A stretch of 64,000 nt of DNA from NCBI RefSeq assembly GCF_037893015.1, contig NC_133660.1:287715078-287779077 (forward strand). The letters run 5' to 3'. Under the pieces are notes generated by a model that was not told the origin of the DNA, searched no databases, and saw only the letters and a list, made by a program, of their open reading frames with translations. The translations under genes were made by a program, and so were the position numbers. The DNA is from Macrotis lagotis (lineage: Eukaryota > Chordata > Mammalia > Peramelemorphia > Peramelidae). Positions 24,601 to 36,000 of this stretch are shown one piece after another; the first letter of the stretch is position 1, and every line of letters begins with the position of its first letter.

Positions 24601-27232
24601 ATAGATTGACTTCATCAGACCACAATGGGGTCCTGGGCATCCTATTTGTGAAAGGATTTTGATCCATTGGAGAGAGAGTCACCATCCCCAGGCTTCTTAA
24701 GCTAGGGATCTCTAGAAGAACCAGGGATGTTTGTCTTGGAGAAGAAATGACTTGGGGCTTAGGGCTGGGGTGGGAGAGAGCAGGATAACTGCATTGAAGG
24801 TTACCCCAGGCAAAAGGGAGGAGACTGGTTATGAATGACCTCCAGGACAGATCTAAGAGTAATGGTTTCAAGTTCCCAATGGGCAGTGTGGGATGGACCC
24901 CTTCTGGAGGCTCTAGCTTCACCCCGCCCTCAGATGCTGCTGTGTCCCCTTCCAGCTCATGCATGGTAAGTTTATTCACAATGGGGTCCTAAGGAAGGGA
25001 AGCCCAGAAATGAAACTGCAGAACCAGAGGAAGTCACTGGCTGGAGCCCCTGGGGCAGAGGCCTGCCCATTGAACCAGGTTACTTACCTCAGGCCACCTA
25101 GGGCTCATATTCTTAGGGCCATAACTAAGAAACTCAGTGATAAGTATAATCATCCCATAGATGGAATAAATGACACCGATGATGTTAATAATCCCTGAGA
25201 GCTTTGCCTGAAATGGACAGAACCAAAGTTCACCAACTGGCCTTTGGACCGAACTTGGACCAGCCCAGGGCCACCCAGCATCCTTATCGTCCACCGTGCC
25301 TCATGCTCCCTTCTCTGGGATCGAGGACCCACAAGGGTCCTGGGTAGGTGGGTGGGGTCTCCCTCCCATCAAGGTGGGGCAGAGCCAGCTTTGGAAACAT
25401 AAAACATTTGGACTTACCAGAGAACGTCGACTCTTTTTCTCTGTCAATATGACAAAGGTTCCTGAAATGATGTGCTAGGTAGAAAACCACATACATACAT
25501 ACATACATACACACATGCAGAGGCATGAATCAGTTCAATGTGTCATCTGTCGATTTTCCTTCTTCATCTGCCTTTACCAATGGTAGGTACATATCAGGAC
25601 TCACAGAGAGGTGGGAATCCCTTTGACTTTGCAGAAGTGGCAGGGGAGCGTGAGAGAGGGGCAATGCGAATTCACTGGACTGTAGGGTTCAGAGCCACAT
25701 GAGGCCTTATAGGCCAACTCCTTCATTTTACAGGGGAGGAAACTGAGGTGGAGAGAGAAAAAGTAATAGTCCCCTGGATCCTGATCTGGGCCTCTTGCCA
25801 CTTCCCGCACCTGCTGAAGCCAGCCTCCAGGTGCTTTTTACATCTCATTTGAAACTCACTGCTAATCTGGGAGGAGGGGCGATTATTCATCCCTATTTTC
25901 CATTTCAGGAAACTGTCACAGATGAGTTGACTTGCCCAGGGTCAGCTGTCAAGGGTCAGAACTGGGACTGGGACACTGGAATGAGAGAATCCCAGGGATA
26001 CCTTCCAGTTTCACTCACCCCTGAACAAGATGGTGAGTAGACTCAGTTCTGAACCTGTGATTTCACTGGTATTGGGAGCTCCCAGCTGAACCAGCTCCCT
26101 TTACTAATACAGGTCTCTATCTTCTTTGCAATTTATAACCTGCCAGAGCTGCTGAGAGCAATGAGAGGTGAAGTTACTTTCCAGGGTCATTCAGCTTGGT
26201 GTGTGTCAGAGGCGGCCTTGGAAGGAAGACCTTGGCTTCCAAGATGGCGTTCTACCATCCCACCCTGTGGTAAGACTTTCAATGGCTCTCCATAGAAGGA
26301 AGTTCTTCCTGAATTTGAACCTGTACTCCTAATTCATACTCCTGCCCTGGAGTCAAGAACAATTCTGAACCCTCTTTTACTGGGGGGGGGGGGGGTCATG
26401 GTTTTTTCCCCAGAGAGAGAGGACCACTATGTTCTAACCAAGTTTCATCCAATACAGCAAGGACTTGGGCTACTCACAGTAACTGCTGCAACTACTGGGT
26501 AATTTTCTTTCAGAATATAAGTTTTATAACTATTAATTTCTCCTATCAAATACGTCATTTGGATATAATACCGCAGGCTGCCCAAGAACAGGTGAAATAT
26601 GCCGATGTTGATTTGGAGAGTCTGTAGGAAAAGAATGTCATTAATGGGATACAAGACCAGGATGCTTGCCAGCCCAAGGGCAGATGGAGAGGGCCCACCA
26701 TGGGAGCTGTTCCTTCTATAAGGGTGAGTCTGGGCCTTTGCTCTGAAGGAAGTAGGCTCCACTGAGACTGGAGGGCTCTCTGTCAGGGATATCATCCCGG
26801 GAGGAGCTCATCAGATACTGCCTGGAAGGTCCCTCCTTGCTCAGAGAGTCTGTCCTCCCTCTATCACTTCCACAGATTTTGATTCATCCTTGTTCTCTAG
26901 GTTGTAGAGAGGGCAGACTGGTCCCTAAGAGACCCGTAGCCTGAAGCTTGGCCCTGGAGTCAGAAAGGCCATCAACTCAGAAGATTCCATCACTCTCAAT
27001 ATTCCACTGACTCATTCCTCTCTTTCCCTTTATCTAAAGCTTCCCTTTAAGGAGAGTGCCCAGTTCAGACTTCTCCACTCAGCCCTGGGGGGAAGGGGTG
27101 GGTGGCTTTTTTCTATCCCACCCTCCTTTTTGTGAATGGTCTCTTCCCATTAGATCTTAAGCTCTTTGAGGGCAGGGATTGTCCTTTTTTTTTTTCTGAC
27201 TTGTCTTTTTTTCTCATCTATAGAAAAAGGTC

Positions 27233-27283
<51 letters not shown>

Positions 27284-27598
27284 ATGTGAGGGGCAGGGAG
27301 TAGGGATCCAAATCCTTTTGTGTACATCCCTGACCCTTTGGGCAGTTTGGTGAAAAACATGAAACCTTTCACAGAATAATGGTGTAAATGCATAAAAGCA
27401 AAATATATAGGATTCCAAAGGAAGCCAGTTCTTTGGAAATACAGCCATCCAATATATATCCAATATATACGTGTCTATAAATACATTGATACACATATGT
27501 ATTATAATATATATCTGATTGCTGGGTTTGTCTATTTTAACATATATTTCGCTTCAAATGTGTGTGTATGTGTGTCTCTATATCTATATCTACATCTA

Positions 27599-27629
<31 letters not shown>

Positions 27630-28297
27630 ATTCCCACATATAAATAAAAAAAAGTCATGGACTCCAGGTTAAGAGACCTTGGGTTGTGATCTCTTATTTT
27701 CTCTTTATTTCTAAAAATCTATTTTCTAAGATTTTTCTTTTACTGCTCCCCACAATTCCAGGATTAATGTCATATATTAATATCAATCTCTTTTCCAGCC
27801 TAAGTTTTCCTTAGGAACAGGGAGGGGATTTCAACCCAATTCTTTCTATCTTTTTTCCTTTCAAAATACATAATACAACCACGAGGGTTCTTCCCCCCAA
27901 AATAAACTCCAATAGTTTGCCTGCCTTTCTTTCTAGATATGTATGTATTATATATGTATATACATGTATATATGTATATATTCCTTTGTTTATACATGTA
28001 TAAACATGTTTGTATGCATATATACATATGTATATATATATATATATATATGTATGTATATAGAGTTTGTCAATTTTACTCATCCTCTACAAAAAGGCAT
28101 CTCACATTTTTATCAGTTAGCCAGGTGCACCAGGCTTCGTAAGTGCTTTCTGAAGTCATAAATGATCTGGAACTTTTGACTTTGATACTCCCCAGACCTC
28201 TACCATCTTTGAACCCTGGCATCATGAGTTCTTAGTCCTCACTTACTCCCAAAATCCGGATTTCTTCTTGTATATGGAAATAGTCATGGACATCCAT
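18582..28297 (-). CDS. Diverged MS4A-family four-transmembrane protein
   Basis: Six minus-strand exons join in frame: 28297-28247, 26621-26478, 25474-25418, 25207-25088, 22954-22828 and 18625-18582. From the ATG at 28297 they give 180 residues (17+48+19+40+42, one split codon, then 13). MS4A hallmarks are ILG-TLQINIGIFHLF at TM1, HIISGTF at TM2 and the 57 and 120 nt TM2 and TM3 exons. TM4 (NYLFIYTSLYIFVCCIIL) lacks the usual LEF motif. The gene lies between the MS4A13-like and MS4A8-like genes on the same strand. I cannot match it to a named human member; the GIFHLF run suggests kinship with MS4A13. The true N-terminus may be longer (see the exon candidate at 38041-38133). Confidence 0.8.
18795..18965 (-). 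mobile_element. MIR copy
   Basis: CATTTTACAGAAGAGGAAAC, GACTTGCCAAGGTCACACA and a degenerate 3' part. Confidence 0.65.
19240..19360 (+). mobile_element. MIR copy
   Basis: GACTTGAGTTTGAATTCCAG...CTCAGTTTCCTCATCTGTAAAATG. Confidence 0.65.
19692..19920 (-). mobile_element. SINE with BovB/RTE-type tail
   Basis: In reverse: CAGTTGCCTTAGTTATGTCT, TTTGTGATCCCATTTGGGG, CTTGCCAGAGATAATG, GATGAGGAAACTGAGGCAG, CTATCCACTGACTGACC. Confidence 0.75.
20165..20460 (+). mobile_element. SINE with tail of the zinc-finger LINE
   Basis: The head GGGGGCAACTAAGTGGTACAG is followed by CCCAGATGGCTTTGGAGGAG, TTGTCATGGCATCACC and finally GTCTTCTTCAAGAATGAAGG. The end matches the LINE terminus near 62960-63000 (TTTTTGAGAATGAAGGAC). 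Confidence 0.8.
20461..21855. other. Intergenic to intronic DNA, nothing clear
   Basis: It lies within the last intron of the middle MS4A gene. An AT-rich ATTTTAAAATAT palindromic stretch lies at 20685-20765. No exon or known repeat was recognised. Confidence 0.4.
21860..22235. mobile_element. MIR and L2-end relics
   Basis: 21880-21990 reads as a reverse MIR. 22120-22215 has CCAGAGGGCAGGCTAG and CATAGCAGGCATTTAACAAATG, typical of an L2/MIR 3' end. Confidence 0.55.
22359..22505 (-). mobile_element. tRNA-derived SINE
   Basis: TTTTTGCAAGGCAATTGG through CTGTACCACCCAG. Confidence 0.9.
22828..22954 (-). CDS. Middle MS4A gene, TM4 exon
   Basis: 127 nt, starting QCKNLLSNYLFIYTSLYIFV and ending FGKMLPFSLE plus one base. 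The acceptor is ttccttttttcag-like and the donor gtaaggt. A cysteine pair (CC) follows the membrane core. The exon leaves phase 1 for the last exon. Confidence 0.85.
23215..23590 (-). mobile_element. Two MIR relics
   Basis: CATTTCACAGATGGGAAAACTG... and ACTGATGAGGAAGCTGAGGC...GGCACACAG, both reverse. Confidence 0.6.
23895..24175 (+). repeat. (CT/GTCT)n low-complexity tract
   Basis: About 280 nt of CTCT, GTCT and TCTCTG mixtures. It produces long Leu/Ser frames on one strand and Arg/Glu/Thr frames on the other; neither is a gene. Confidence 0.95.
24215..24390 (-). mobile_element. MIR copy
   Basis: TTCATTTGATCCTCACAAAC, CCATTTTATAGTCAGGGAAA, GGATTTGAACTCGAGGCTTC. Confidence 0.6.
25088..25207 (-). 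CDS. Middle MS4A gene, TM3 exon, 120 nt
   Basis: Forty codons: AKLSGIINIIGVIYSIYGMI begins it, and the exon ends GPKNMSPRWPE before gtaagtaa. NMSP is a weak N-glycosylation sequon in the predicted extracellular loop. The acceptor has a long pyrimidine tract (ggttctgtccatttcag). Confidence 0.85.
25418..25474 (-). CDS. Middle MS4A gene, TM2 exon, 57 nt
   Basis: It encodes HIISGTFVILTEKKSRRSL, with the IISG hallmark and the same 57 nt length as its paralogue at 48043-48099. The donor is gtaagtcc. The acceptor ttttctacctag is preceded 14 nt upstream by a (TGTA)n tract at 25489-25516. Confidence 0.85.
25489..25516 (-). repeat. (TGTA)n tract next to the TM2-exon acceptor
   Basis: On the minus strand it reads CATGTGTGTATGTATGTATG and on, ending 14 nt before the 57 nt exon. 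UGUA and UG runs are RNA-binding-protein targets. Confidence 0.9.
26478..26621 (-). CDS. Middle MS4A gene, TM1 exon
   Basis: 144 nt, 48 codons, phase 0: TLQINIGIFHLFLGSLRYYI, then a loop containing a KTYILKENYP segment, ending AAVT. The acceptor is cttttcctacag and the donor gtgagtag. The YP near the end sits where other MS4A proteins have YPFWGG. Confidence 0.85.
27236..27282 (+). repeat. (GT)n microsatellite
   Basis: About 23 GT units in the intron between the first and second recognised exons of the middle MS4A gene. Confidence 0.95.
27330..27680. mobile_element. hAT-type mini-transposon, split by simple repeats
   Basis: CAGTTTGGTGAAAAACATG, CAGAATAATGGTGTAAATGC and ATATATAGGATTCCAAAGG, then (TATC)n repeats at 27580-27630, and the far end GGACTCCAGGTTAAGAGACC. 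Same family as at 47589. Confidence 0.55.
27930..28068 (+). repeat. (TATG/TA)n low-complexity tract
   Basis: TATGTATATACATGTATA-type sequence, nearly self-complementary. It lies about 180 nt upstream (in intron terms, downstream) of the exon at 28247-28302. Confidence 0.9.
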
Positions 28298-28302
28298 TGA
28301 AT
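28247..28302 (-). CDS. Middle MS4A gene, exon encoding MDVHDYFHIQEEIRILG
   Basis: The acceptor ctttcctttccag precedes 28302 and the donor gtaagtga follows 28247. The in-frame ATG at 28297 has T at -3 and G at +4, a mediocre start. The five nt before it read through, so this may be an internal exon. The next exon continues G-TLQINI in phase 0. Confidence 0.75.
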
Positions 28303-31300
28303 CTGGAAAGGAAGGAAGACAGGAGAGAAAGATGATGATTGAAATGAAATAATGTAATTGAGGTTGCTCACTGAATCAAAACGAATAAAGTACATTTTAA
28401 ATCAAGACATTTGCCATTATTATATGCATTAAATTCCAAGAAGAATAAAGAGGGTTTTTTCTTTCTCAAAGCACCAAGAAAAGTTTAACTTTCAACTGAA
28501 CTGATATGTTGGAATAAAAACTGAACTAGGGACAATTCTAGACAAAGTACTGAGAATTGCATTGCTTCAGTCCATTTCCACTTCCCAATTTTTACCATTT
28601 TCCAATTCCCTGCAAATTAGCTTTTGTCTAATCCCCAACCATCGCCCTGAGGGTTCTGTTGAACTCACTTTGGCCAAATCCCAAAGTCTTTCTTAAATCT
28701 TGACCTTTGCCAGCCCCCCCCCCCAACACTGTGCCTTAAACATGGGGGCTTAAGAAATGCTTTTTGAATGGAAAAATAAATTCCTAAATAGTCATTGATT
28801 CAATCCTACCTCTTAGAAACTGCTCTCTATTCTTTGGTTTATCTCTTGGACTGATGAGGTCTTCTCTATCCTTTAAAATGGGAATTTTTAGACTTCAGGG
28901 GCAGAGCCAAGATGGCAGCATGAGGCTAAACATGCTTCCAGAGCTTTTCCCTACCAAAGATAAATGAAACCTCTGTTCTGACATTCAAGCTACAGATCCC
29001 ACCAAGAAAAAGAGAAGATTCAAAGAAGTTTTCAATAGTAGGCACTGTAGTGAATCTTCAGTGAAGGTCTGTTTCTTTAGGGGAAAGGGGTAAGCCAGGA
29101 GGTCAGAGAGTAAGAAAACCAGGGAGGCTTTTAGCTACAGTGCAATCCAGGTCCCAACAGCTTGATAATAGCAGAGGTCCCAGAAGTGAGATAGCAAGCC
29201 AGCAGAGAGGTTCCCGACCCCAAACAAAGTCTGAACCCTAGGATAACAAGGTAAAAGACAGGACTGGGTCAGGAACAAACCACTGCTAAGTTAGAACCTG
29301 GAAGGAGGAAACAAATCTCTGCAAAGACAAGGCCTGGACTGCATAGGCAACATCTTGGTTAAAGACAAGCTAGGGATCAGACCCCAGCCCCATCCAAAAA
29401 AAAATAAACAAAACTTTGGATCTATACTTCCTATAACCAAGGAGCAGAGTAAAAACAACAAAGATGAGCAAAAAAGATAAAAGTGCTCACTATAGAAAAC
29501 TACTTTACAGACAAAAATGATAACAATGTCATGTCTGAAGAAGAAATCAGTGAAAAATCACCCACAAGGGAAGTTTCAAAACAGTCTACGAATTGGACTC
29601 AAACCCAAAAGCTCATTGAAGAATTTAAAAAAGAATTTAAAAACCAAAGAAGAGAGAAAGAAGAAGAATGGAATAAAGAAATAAGAATCATGCAGAAAAA
29701 TTATGAAAAATCGACCAGAGAATTCAACTCTTTTAAAAAGGAAAGAGAAAAATAAAATTATAAAAATTAGAATTGAACAAATAGAAACTCATGAATCTGT
29801 AAAACTACACAATTCCATCAAACAAAATAAAAAGGCTGAAAAAATTTTGAAAAAAACCTAAAGTACCTTTTAGGGAAAACAAATGACCTAGAAGATAGAT
29901 CCAGAAAAGACAATTTATGAATCATCAGACTACTAGAAAGCCTAGATCTAAAAAAAGAACATGGAAAACATCATGCAGAAAATTATTAGAGAAAACTGTC
30001 CAAATCTGCCAGAATATGAAGGCAATATAACCACTGAAAGGATCCATAGAATGCCTCCACAAAGAGACCCCAGGATAAAATCTCCAAAGGTTGTTATAGC
30101 CAAATTCCACTCTCAAATAAAGGAGAGAATAATGCAAGCAGCAAAAACAAAAAGCAAAAAACAAAAACAATGGAAACACAATCAGATTCACACAGGACCC
30201 ATCAGCCTCAACACTCAAGGACCAGAAGACTTGGAATACCAAATATAGGAGGGCAAAGGACCTGGGATTACAACCCAGGATTTACTACCCTGAAAAATTC
30301 AGCATATACTCTCAGGGAAAATGATGGATGTTCAGTGATATAAAAGACTTCCAGAATTTTATGACACAAAGAATAGAACTGAACAGAGAATTCAATCGCC
30401 AAATACATGACTCAAGATTTGCATTAAAGGTAAATGAAAGGGGGACAGACTATCAAATTGTATACAACCCTAATAACACTTCTAATTCTTGAGAACTTTA
30501 CTTCTTTTAGGATAATTAAAGGGTAAATTATAATTGAAGAGATTGGATTTAAAGGATATGGGTATAGTTGGGTCTTATCTTTCCATTGAAGAGGTCCAAG
30601 ATGACATCAAAGTGTTTGAGATAAAAAGTGCTGAAGAAAAGCAAGAGTGTTAACTTTAAGAGGACCTTAATCAGTGTCTCTGTAACTTATATCATTTGTA
30701 AAGTTCTCAGGTGAAACTTTCAAAGCCTCCCAGTACCTAGAGTTCTTTAAGATTCTTGTAGTTAATTACATCAGGGTTTGACTTAATTGTCCTTCACTTA
30801 ACAAGGGGTTAAGTACCCTGGGTGGGTGGGGGTAAAATGTGAGAAAATAGGCTTGGGGGGGGAAGGGACAAAAATAGTTCAAGAAATGATTAGGTCTTGG
30901 ATGATACTTTGGCTCATTAGGAGGATTGTGGGAACTTGGAGGATACTTGAAAAGGGGACAAGGTAAAAAATGATTATAATTATAATTTGATGTAATTTGA
31001 GACAATGCTGCTTATCAAGCAATCAGTGATGATACCTTGATTAAAAATATGAGCTTATCAAGCAATTAAATAATCAAATGGTGATAACACCTGATTAATA
31101 GTACTTGAGAAATAAATAACACCAGTGAAGGGTCACAAAGATTTATAATTTTAGAGGGAAAGAATGGAGGGTGTGAACACTGAGTAAATTCTATTCAATA
31201 GATTTGACCCAGAGAGGGAATAAGATACATTTCCACTTGGTTTTATAAATCTATTCTAATCTACAAGGAAAGGGTGGAGCAGGGAAAGGGAAGAAGGGAC

Positions 31301-32767
31301 TGATAAAAGGGAAGATAAATAGATAAGTGAAAATAAACTGAAAGTTAAATTTAAAAAAGTTAAAGGTGAAAAGGGAGTAAAACTTTGGTGAGGAGGAATG
31401 AGAAGAAAGGAAAGAGAAAAATATAAATGGTGAAAGCATGGAGGGAAATACAGAATTAATAATCTTAACTGTAAAGGTGAATGGGATGAACTGTCCCATA
31501 AAACAAAGCAGATAGTAGAATGGATTAAAAAACCAGACTCCTATAATATGTTTACAAAAAACACATTTGAAGCAGAGAGATACACCTAGGATAAAGGTAA
31601 AAGATTAAAGCAAAATATATTATGTCTCAGCTGAAATGAAAAAAAAAATCAGGGGTAGTGAATTCTGATCTCAGATAAAATAAAAACAAAAACTGATCTC
31701 ATTAAAAGGGATAAGGAAAGAAACTAGATATTCTTAAAAGATACCATTGGTAATGAAGCTCTATCATTACTAAACATGTATGCACCTAGTGGTATAGCAT
31801 CCAAATTCCTAGAGAAAAAGCTGACTGACTTACAAGGAGACATAGATAATAGGAAAACTTTAATAATGGGGACCTCAATCTCCCTCTCTCATAACTAGAT
31901 AAATCTAATCACAAAATAAACAAGAAGATAAGTTAAGAAGGTGAATGAAATCTTAGAAAACAGATATGATAGACCTCTGGAGAAAACTTAATGGGGATAG
32001 AAAAGACTATACCTTTTACTCAGCAGTGCATGGCACCTATACCAAAACTGACCATGTATGAGGGCACAAAAACCTTATAATCAAATGTAGAAAGGCAGAA
32101 ATAATACACACTTCTCAGACTATAATGCAATAAAAATTACATGTAATAAAGGGTGATGGAAAGATAAACCAATAACTAATTAGAAACTAAATAACTTAAT
32201 CTTAAATAATGGGTAGATCAAACAGCAAATAATTGAAATAATCAATAATTATATACAACAAAATGATACTAATGAGATATCATACCAAAATTTATGGGAT
32301 GCAGCCAAGGCAGTTCTGAGGGGAAACTGTATATCTCTAAATGCCTATATGACTAAAATAGAGAAAGAGGAGATCAATGAATTGAGTATGTAACTAAAAA
32401 AGGTAGAAAAAGAACAAATTAAAGATCTCCAATTAAATATCAAAGTAAAAATTCTGAAAATCAAGGATAATAAAATTGAAAGCAAAGAGACCATTGATCT
32501 CATAAATAAAAATAAGCTTTAGTTTTATGAAAAAGTCAATAATAGAAAAACCTTTGGTTAATCTAATTTAAAAAAAGAAAGAAGACAACTAAATTACCAG
32601 TATCAAAAATGAAAAGGATGAACTAACCACCAATGAGGAGGAAATTAAAGAGATAATTTCAGATCTACTTTGCTGAACTGTGTACCAATAAATCTGGTAA
32701 CTGAGGGATATTGATGAATATTTACAAAAATACAATCTGCCCATATTAACAGAAGAGGAAATAAAAT

Positions 32768-32911
32768 ACTTTTTTGGATTTTTTTGGATTTTAAGTGGCT
32801 TGTCCAAGGCCACCCAGCTAGGTAATTATTAAGTGTCTGAGGCCAGATTTGAACTCAGGTACTCCTGACTCCAGGGTCAGTGCTCTATCCACTGCACCAC
32901 CTAGCCACCCC
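32768..32911 (-). mobile_element. tRNA-derived SINE inside L1 ORF2
   Basis: Reverse copy of the common SINE: TTAAGTGGCTTGTCCAAGGCC through CACCACCTAGCCACCCC. It is younger than the L1 it splits. Confidence 0.9.
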
Positions 32912-34783
32912 AAATTCTACCAGACATTTAACGAACAATTAATTCCTAGTCTACATAAAATATTTTTTAAAAAATAGTTCTGCCAACTTCTGTTATGACA
33001 CCAACATGGTGCTGATACCTAAAGCAGGAAGAACCAAAACAAAGAGAATTATAGACCAATCTCCCTAATGAATATTGATTCAAAAATCTTAAATAAAATT
33101 ATAGCAATGAGATTACAGCAAATTATTACTAGAATAATATACTACAATCAAGCAGGATTTATACCAGGTAGGCAGGGATGGTTCAATATTAGGAAAACAC
33201 TCAACATAATTAACATATCAATAGCAAAACCAACAGAAATCATAACTATCTCAATAGCTGCTGAAAAAGCCTTTGATAAAATACATCTATTTCTATTAAA
33301 ACACTAGAAAGTTTCAGAATAAATGTTTTCCTTAAAATAATAAATAATATCTATCTAAATCCATCAGCAAATATTATATGTAATGAGAATAAACTTGGAT
33401 CATTTCCAATAAAATCAGGGGTGAAACAAGGATGCCATTATCATCAATATAGTATTAGAAATGCTAGCTGTAGCAATAAGAAAAAGAAACTGAAGGAATC
33501 AGAATTGGCAATGAGGAAACAAAACTTTTACTCTTTGCAGACGATATGGATGGTATGCCTAGAGAACCCTAGAAAACCCTAAAAAACTCCTTGAAACAAT
33601 AAACAAATTCAGAAAAGTAGCAAGATACAAAATAAACTCACATAAATCACCATCATTTCTATATATGAACAACAAAGCCCAAGAGTAAGAGATAGAGAAA
33701 TTCCATTTAAAGTAACTACAGACAACATGAAATACATGGGAATCTATCTCCAAGACAAACCCAGAAACTGTCAGCATTATAAAGCACTTCTCACACAAAT
33801 AAAGTCAGATTTAAATAATTGGAAAAATGTCAATTGCTCATGGTTAGGTCGAGCTAACATAATAAAAATGACAATTCTACCCAAATTAAATTACTTATTC
33901 AGTGCCATACCAATCAAACTACTCAATAACTATTTTACCAAGCCAGGAAAAAAAATAGAAAAAAAAATTCATCTGGAACAGCAAAATATCAAGAATAGCA
34001 AGGGAACTGTTAAAAAAAATATAAAGGAAGGTAGGTGACTTAGCTCTACCAGATCAAAAACTATACTATAAATCAGCAGTCATCAAAACTGCCTGTTACT
34101 GGTTAAGAAATAGAGTAATGGATCAGTGGATTAGGATAGGTTCAAAAGAAACTGCAGTAAATGACTACAGCAATCTACTATTTAAGAAATCCCAAACCAT
34201 CAGCTTCTGGGATAAGAACTCACTATTTGACAAAAATTGTTAGGAGAACTGGAAAATAGTATGGCAAAAACTAGGCAAAGATCTACATCTCACAACCTAT
34301 CCGGAAATAAGGTCAAAATGTGTACAGGAATTAGACATCAAGGGCAATGCCATAAAAAAGTAATAGACCAAGAAATAATCTATCAGATCTATGAAAAGGG
34401 GATAAATTTATGACCAATCAAGAATTAGAATACATTATAAACTGCAAAATAAATGATTTTGACTATATTACATTAAACGTTTTTGTCCTAATAAAATCAA
34501 TGCTGCCAAAATTAGAAGTACAAAGCTGGGAAACGATTTTCACAACTAGGAGTTGATAAAGGCTTCATTTCTAAAATATATAGAGAATTGTGTCAAATTT
34601 ATAAGGTTGCACATCATTCCCCAATTGATAAGTGATCAAAGGATATGAACAGTTTTCAAATGAAGAAATTAAAGCTATTTACAATCATATGAAAAATGCT
34701 CCAAATCATTATTGATTAGAGAAATGCAAATTAAAATGGCCATGAAGTATCATCTTATATTTATCAGATTGGCTAAGATGTTT

Positions 34784-34931
34784 GTTTGTTTTTGGCTTTT
34801 TCCAAGACAGTGGGGTTAAGTGACTTGCCCAAGGTCACACAGTAATTATTAAGTGTCTGAGGCTGGATTTGAACTCAGGTCCTCCTGACTCCAGGGCTGG
34901 TACTCTATCTACTGTACCACCTAGCTGCACC
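34784..34931 (-). mobile_element. tRNA-derived SINE inside L1 ORF2
   Basis: Reverse copy with a T-rich tail on the left. The flanking AAGAT on both sides is a likely short target duplicate. Confidence 0.9.
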
Positions 34932-35652
34932 AAGATCATCTAAGGTGAGAAAAAGGGAAAATAATCGATGTTGCAGATGTGGGAGGATTGGGACATTGAT
35001 GCATTGCTGGTGGAATTGGGAATGGATCCATCTTTTCTGGAGAGCAATAAAGAACTATGCCCAAAAAGCAATGAATTGGAAATTAAAAGGATGCCCATCA
35101 ATTGGGAAATGGCTAAACAAGTTATGGTACATGAATATTATAGAATATAATTGTTCTATAGGAAACTATAAATGATAGGACTCCAGAGAAGCTTGGAATA
35201 ACTTATAGGATCTGGTGCTGAGCAAAGGGAACAGAATCAAGAGAACAATGTACATATCTACAAAACATTGTAAGATGATCAATCTTGATGGAAATATCTC
35301 CTCTCAGCAGTTCAGAGAGCTAGGACAACTCTATTAGCCTAGCAATGGACAATGTAATCCCCAGCCAGAGGAAGAAAAATAAAATAAAACAAAACAAAAC
35401 AAAAACAAAAAAAAACACGCCTTCAGAATCTGATGAACACTTTATAAAAATTTTCTGTTATGTATCTCTTTCCCTTAATCTTAATTCTTCATACTGAAAA
35501 TGACTAATCTGTAAAATGTTTATGAAAAATATGTATATACAATGCTAACTTGACCATTTACTGCTGAGGGGAGAGGGGTGGGAAGGGAGGGTAGAAGTAA
35601 ATTTTGTAACTTAAAAATATGCATATGGATATGGATGAATGTTAAAAAATAA

Positions 35653-36000
35653 AATGGGGATTCTTAACTCTTGTTGACTCTTTGGTGAAGCCCATGGACC
35701 TTTTTCAGAATTATGTTTTTGAATGCATCATATAAACTACATGGAAATATAGAGGAAGCCAATTGCATTGAAATTGTTCTCAAAACCTTTTTTAAAAAAT
35801 GTTATTGGGGTGCCTAGGTGGCACAGTGGATAGAGCACCAGCCCTGGAGTCAGGAGTACCTGAGTTCAAACCAAACTCAGACACTTAATACTTAACCTAG
35901 CTGTGTGGCCTTGGGCAAGCCACTTAACCCCATTTGCCTTGCAAAAACCTAAAAAAAAAATGTTATTGATTCCACTTTCACTGATGGCTTCCTTTGGAGA
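35653..36000 (+). mobile_element. hAT-type mini-transposon split by a SINE
   Basis: GGGGATTCTTAACTCTTG... followed by GTGAAGCCCATGGACC and ATAATG/ATGCAT blocks is the same family as at 47589 and 56045. A plus-strand SINE at 35808-35958 is flanked by the 13 nt duplicate AAAAAATGTTATT. The transposon remnant is only partly recognisable. Confidence 0.6.
35808..35958 (+). mobile_element. tRNA-derived SINE
   Basis: Complete copy from GGGGTGCCTAGGTGGCACAG to CCTTGCAAAAACC plus an A-tail, with AAAAAATGTTATT on both sides. Confidence 0.9.

Larger units (their letters stand above)
28893..35652 (+). mobile_element. Full-length L1 LINE, decayed, with two SINEs inside
   Basis: It begins with the L1 5' UTR (GGGGCAGAGCCAAGATGGC) and ends with the marsupial L1 3' UTR and an A-rich tail. 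ORF1 fragments lie at about 29483-30248 (coiled-coil-like, Lys/Glu-rich). ORF2 pieces include a reverse-transcriptase block at 33068-33307 ([16 protein letters not shown], then AEKAFDKI) and LFADDM near 33540. Many stops break both ORFs. The flanks are imperfect target-site duplicates (AAAATGGGAATTTTTA left, AAAATGGGGATTCTTA right). It landed at the end of a hAT-type mini-transposon. SINEs interrupt it at 32768-32911 and 34784-34931. Confidence 0.9.
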
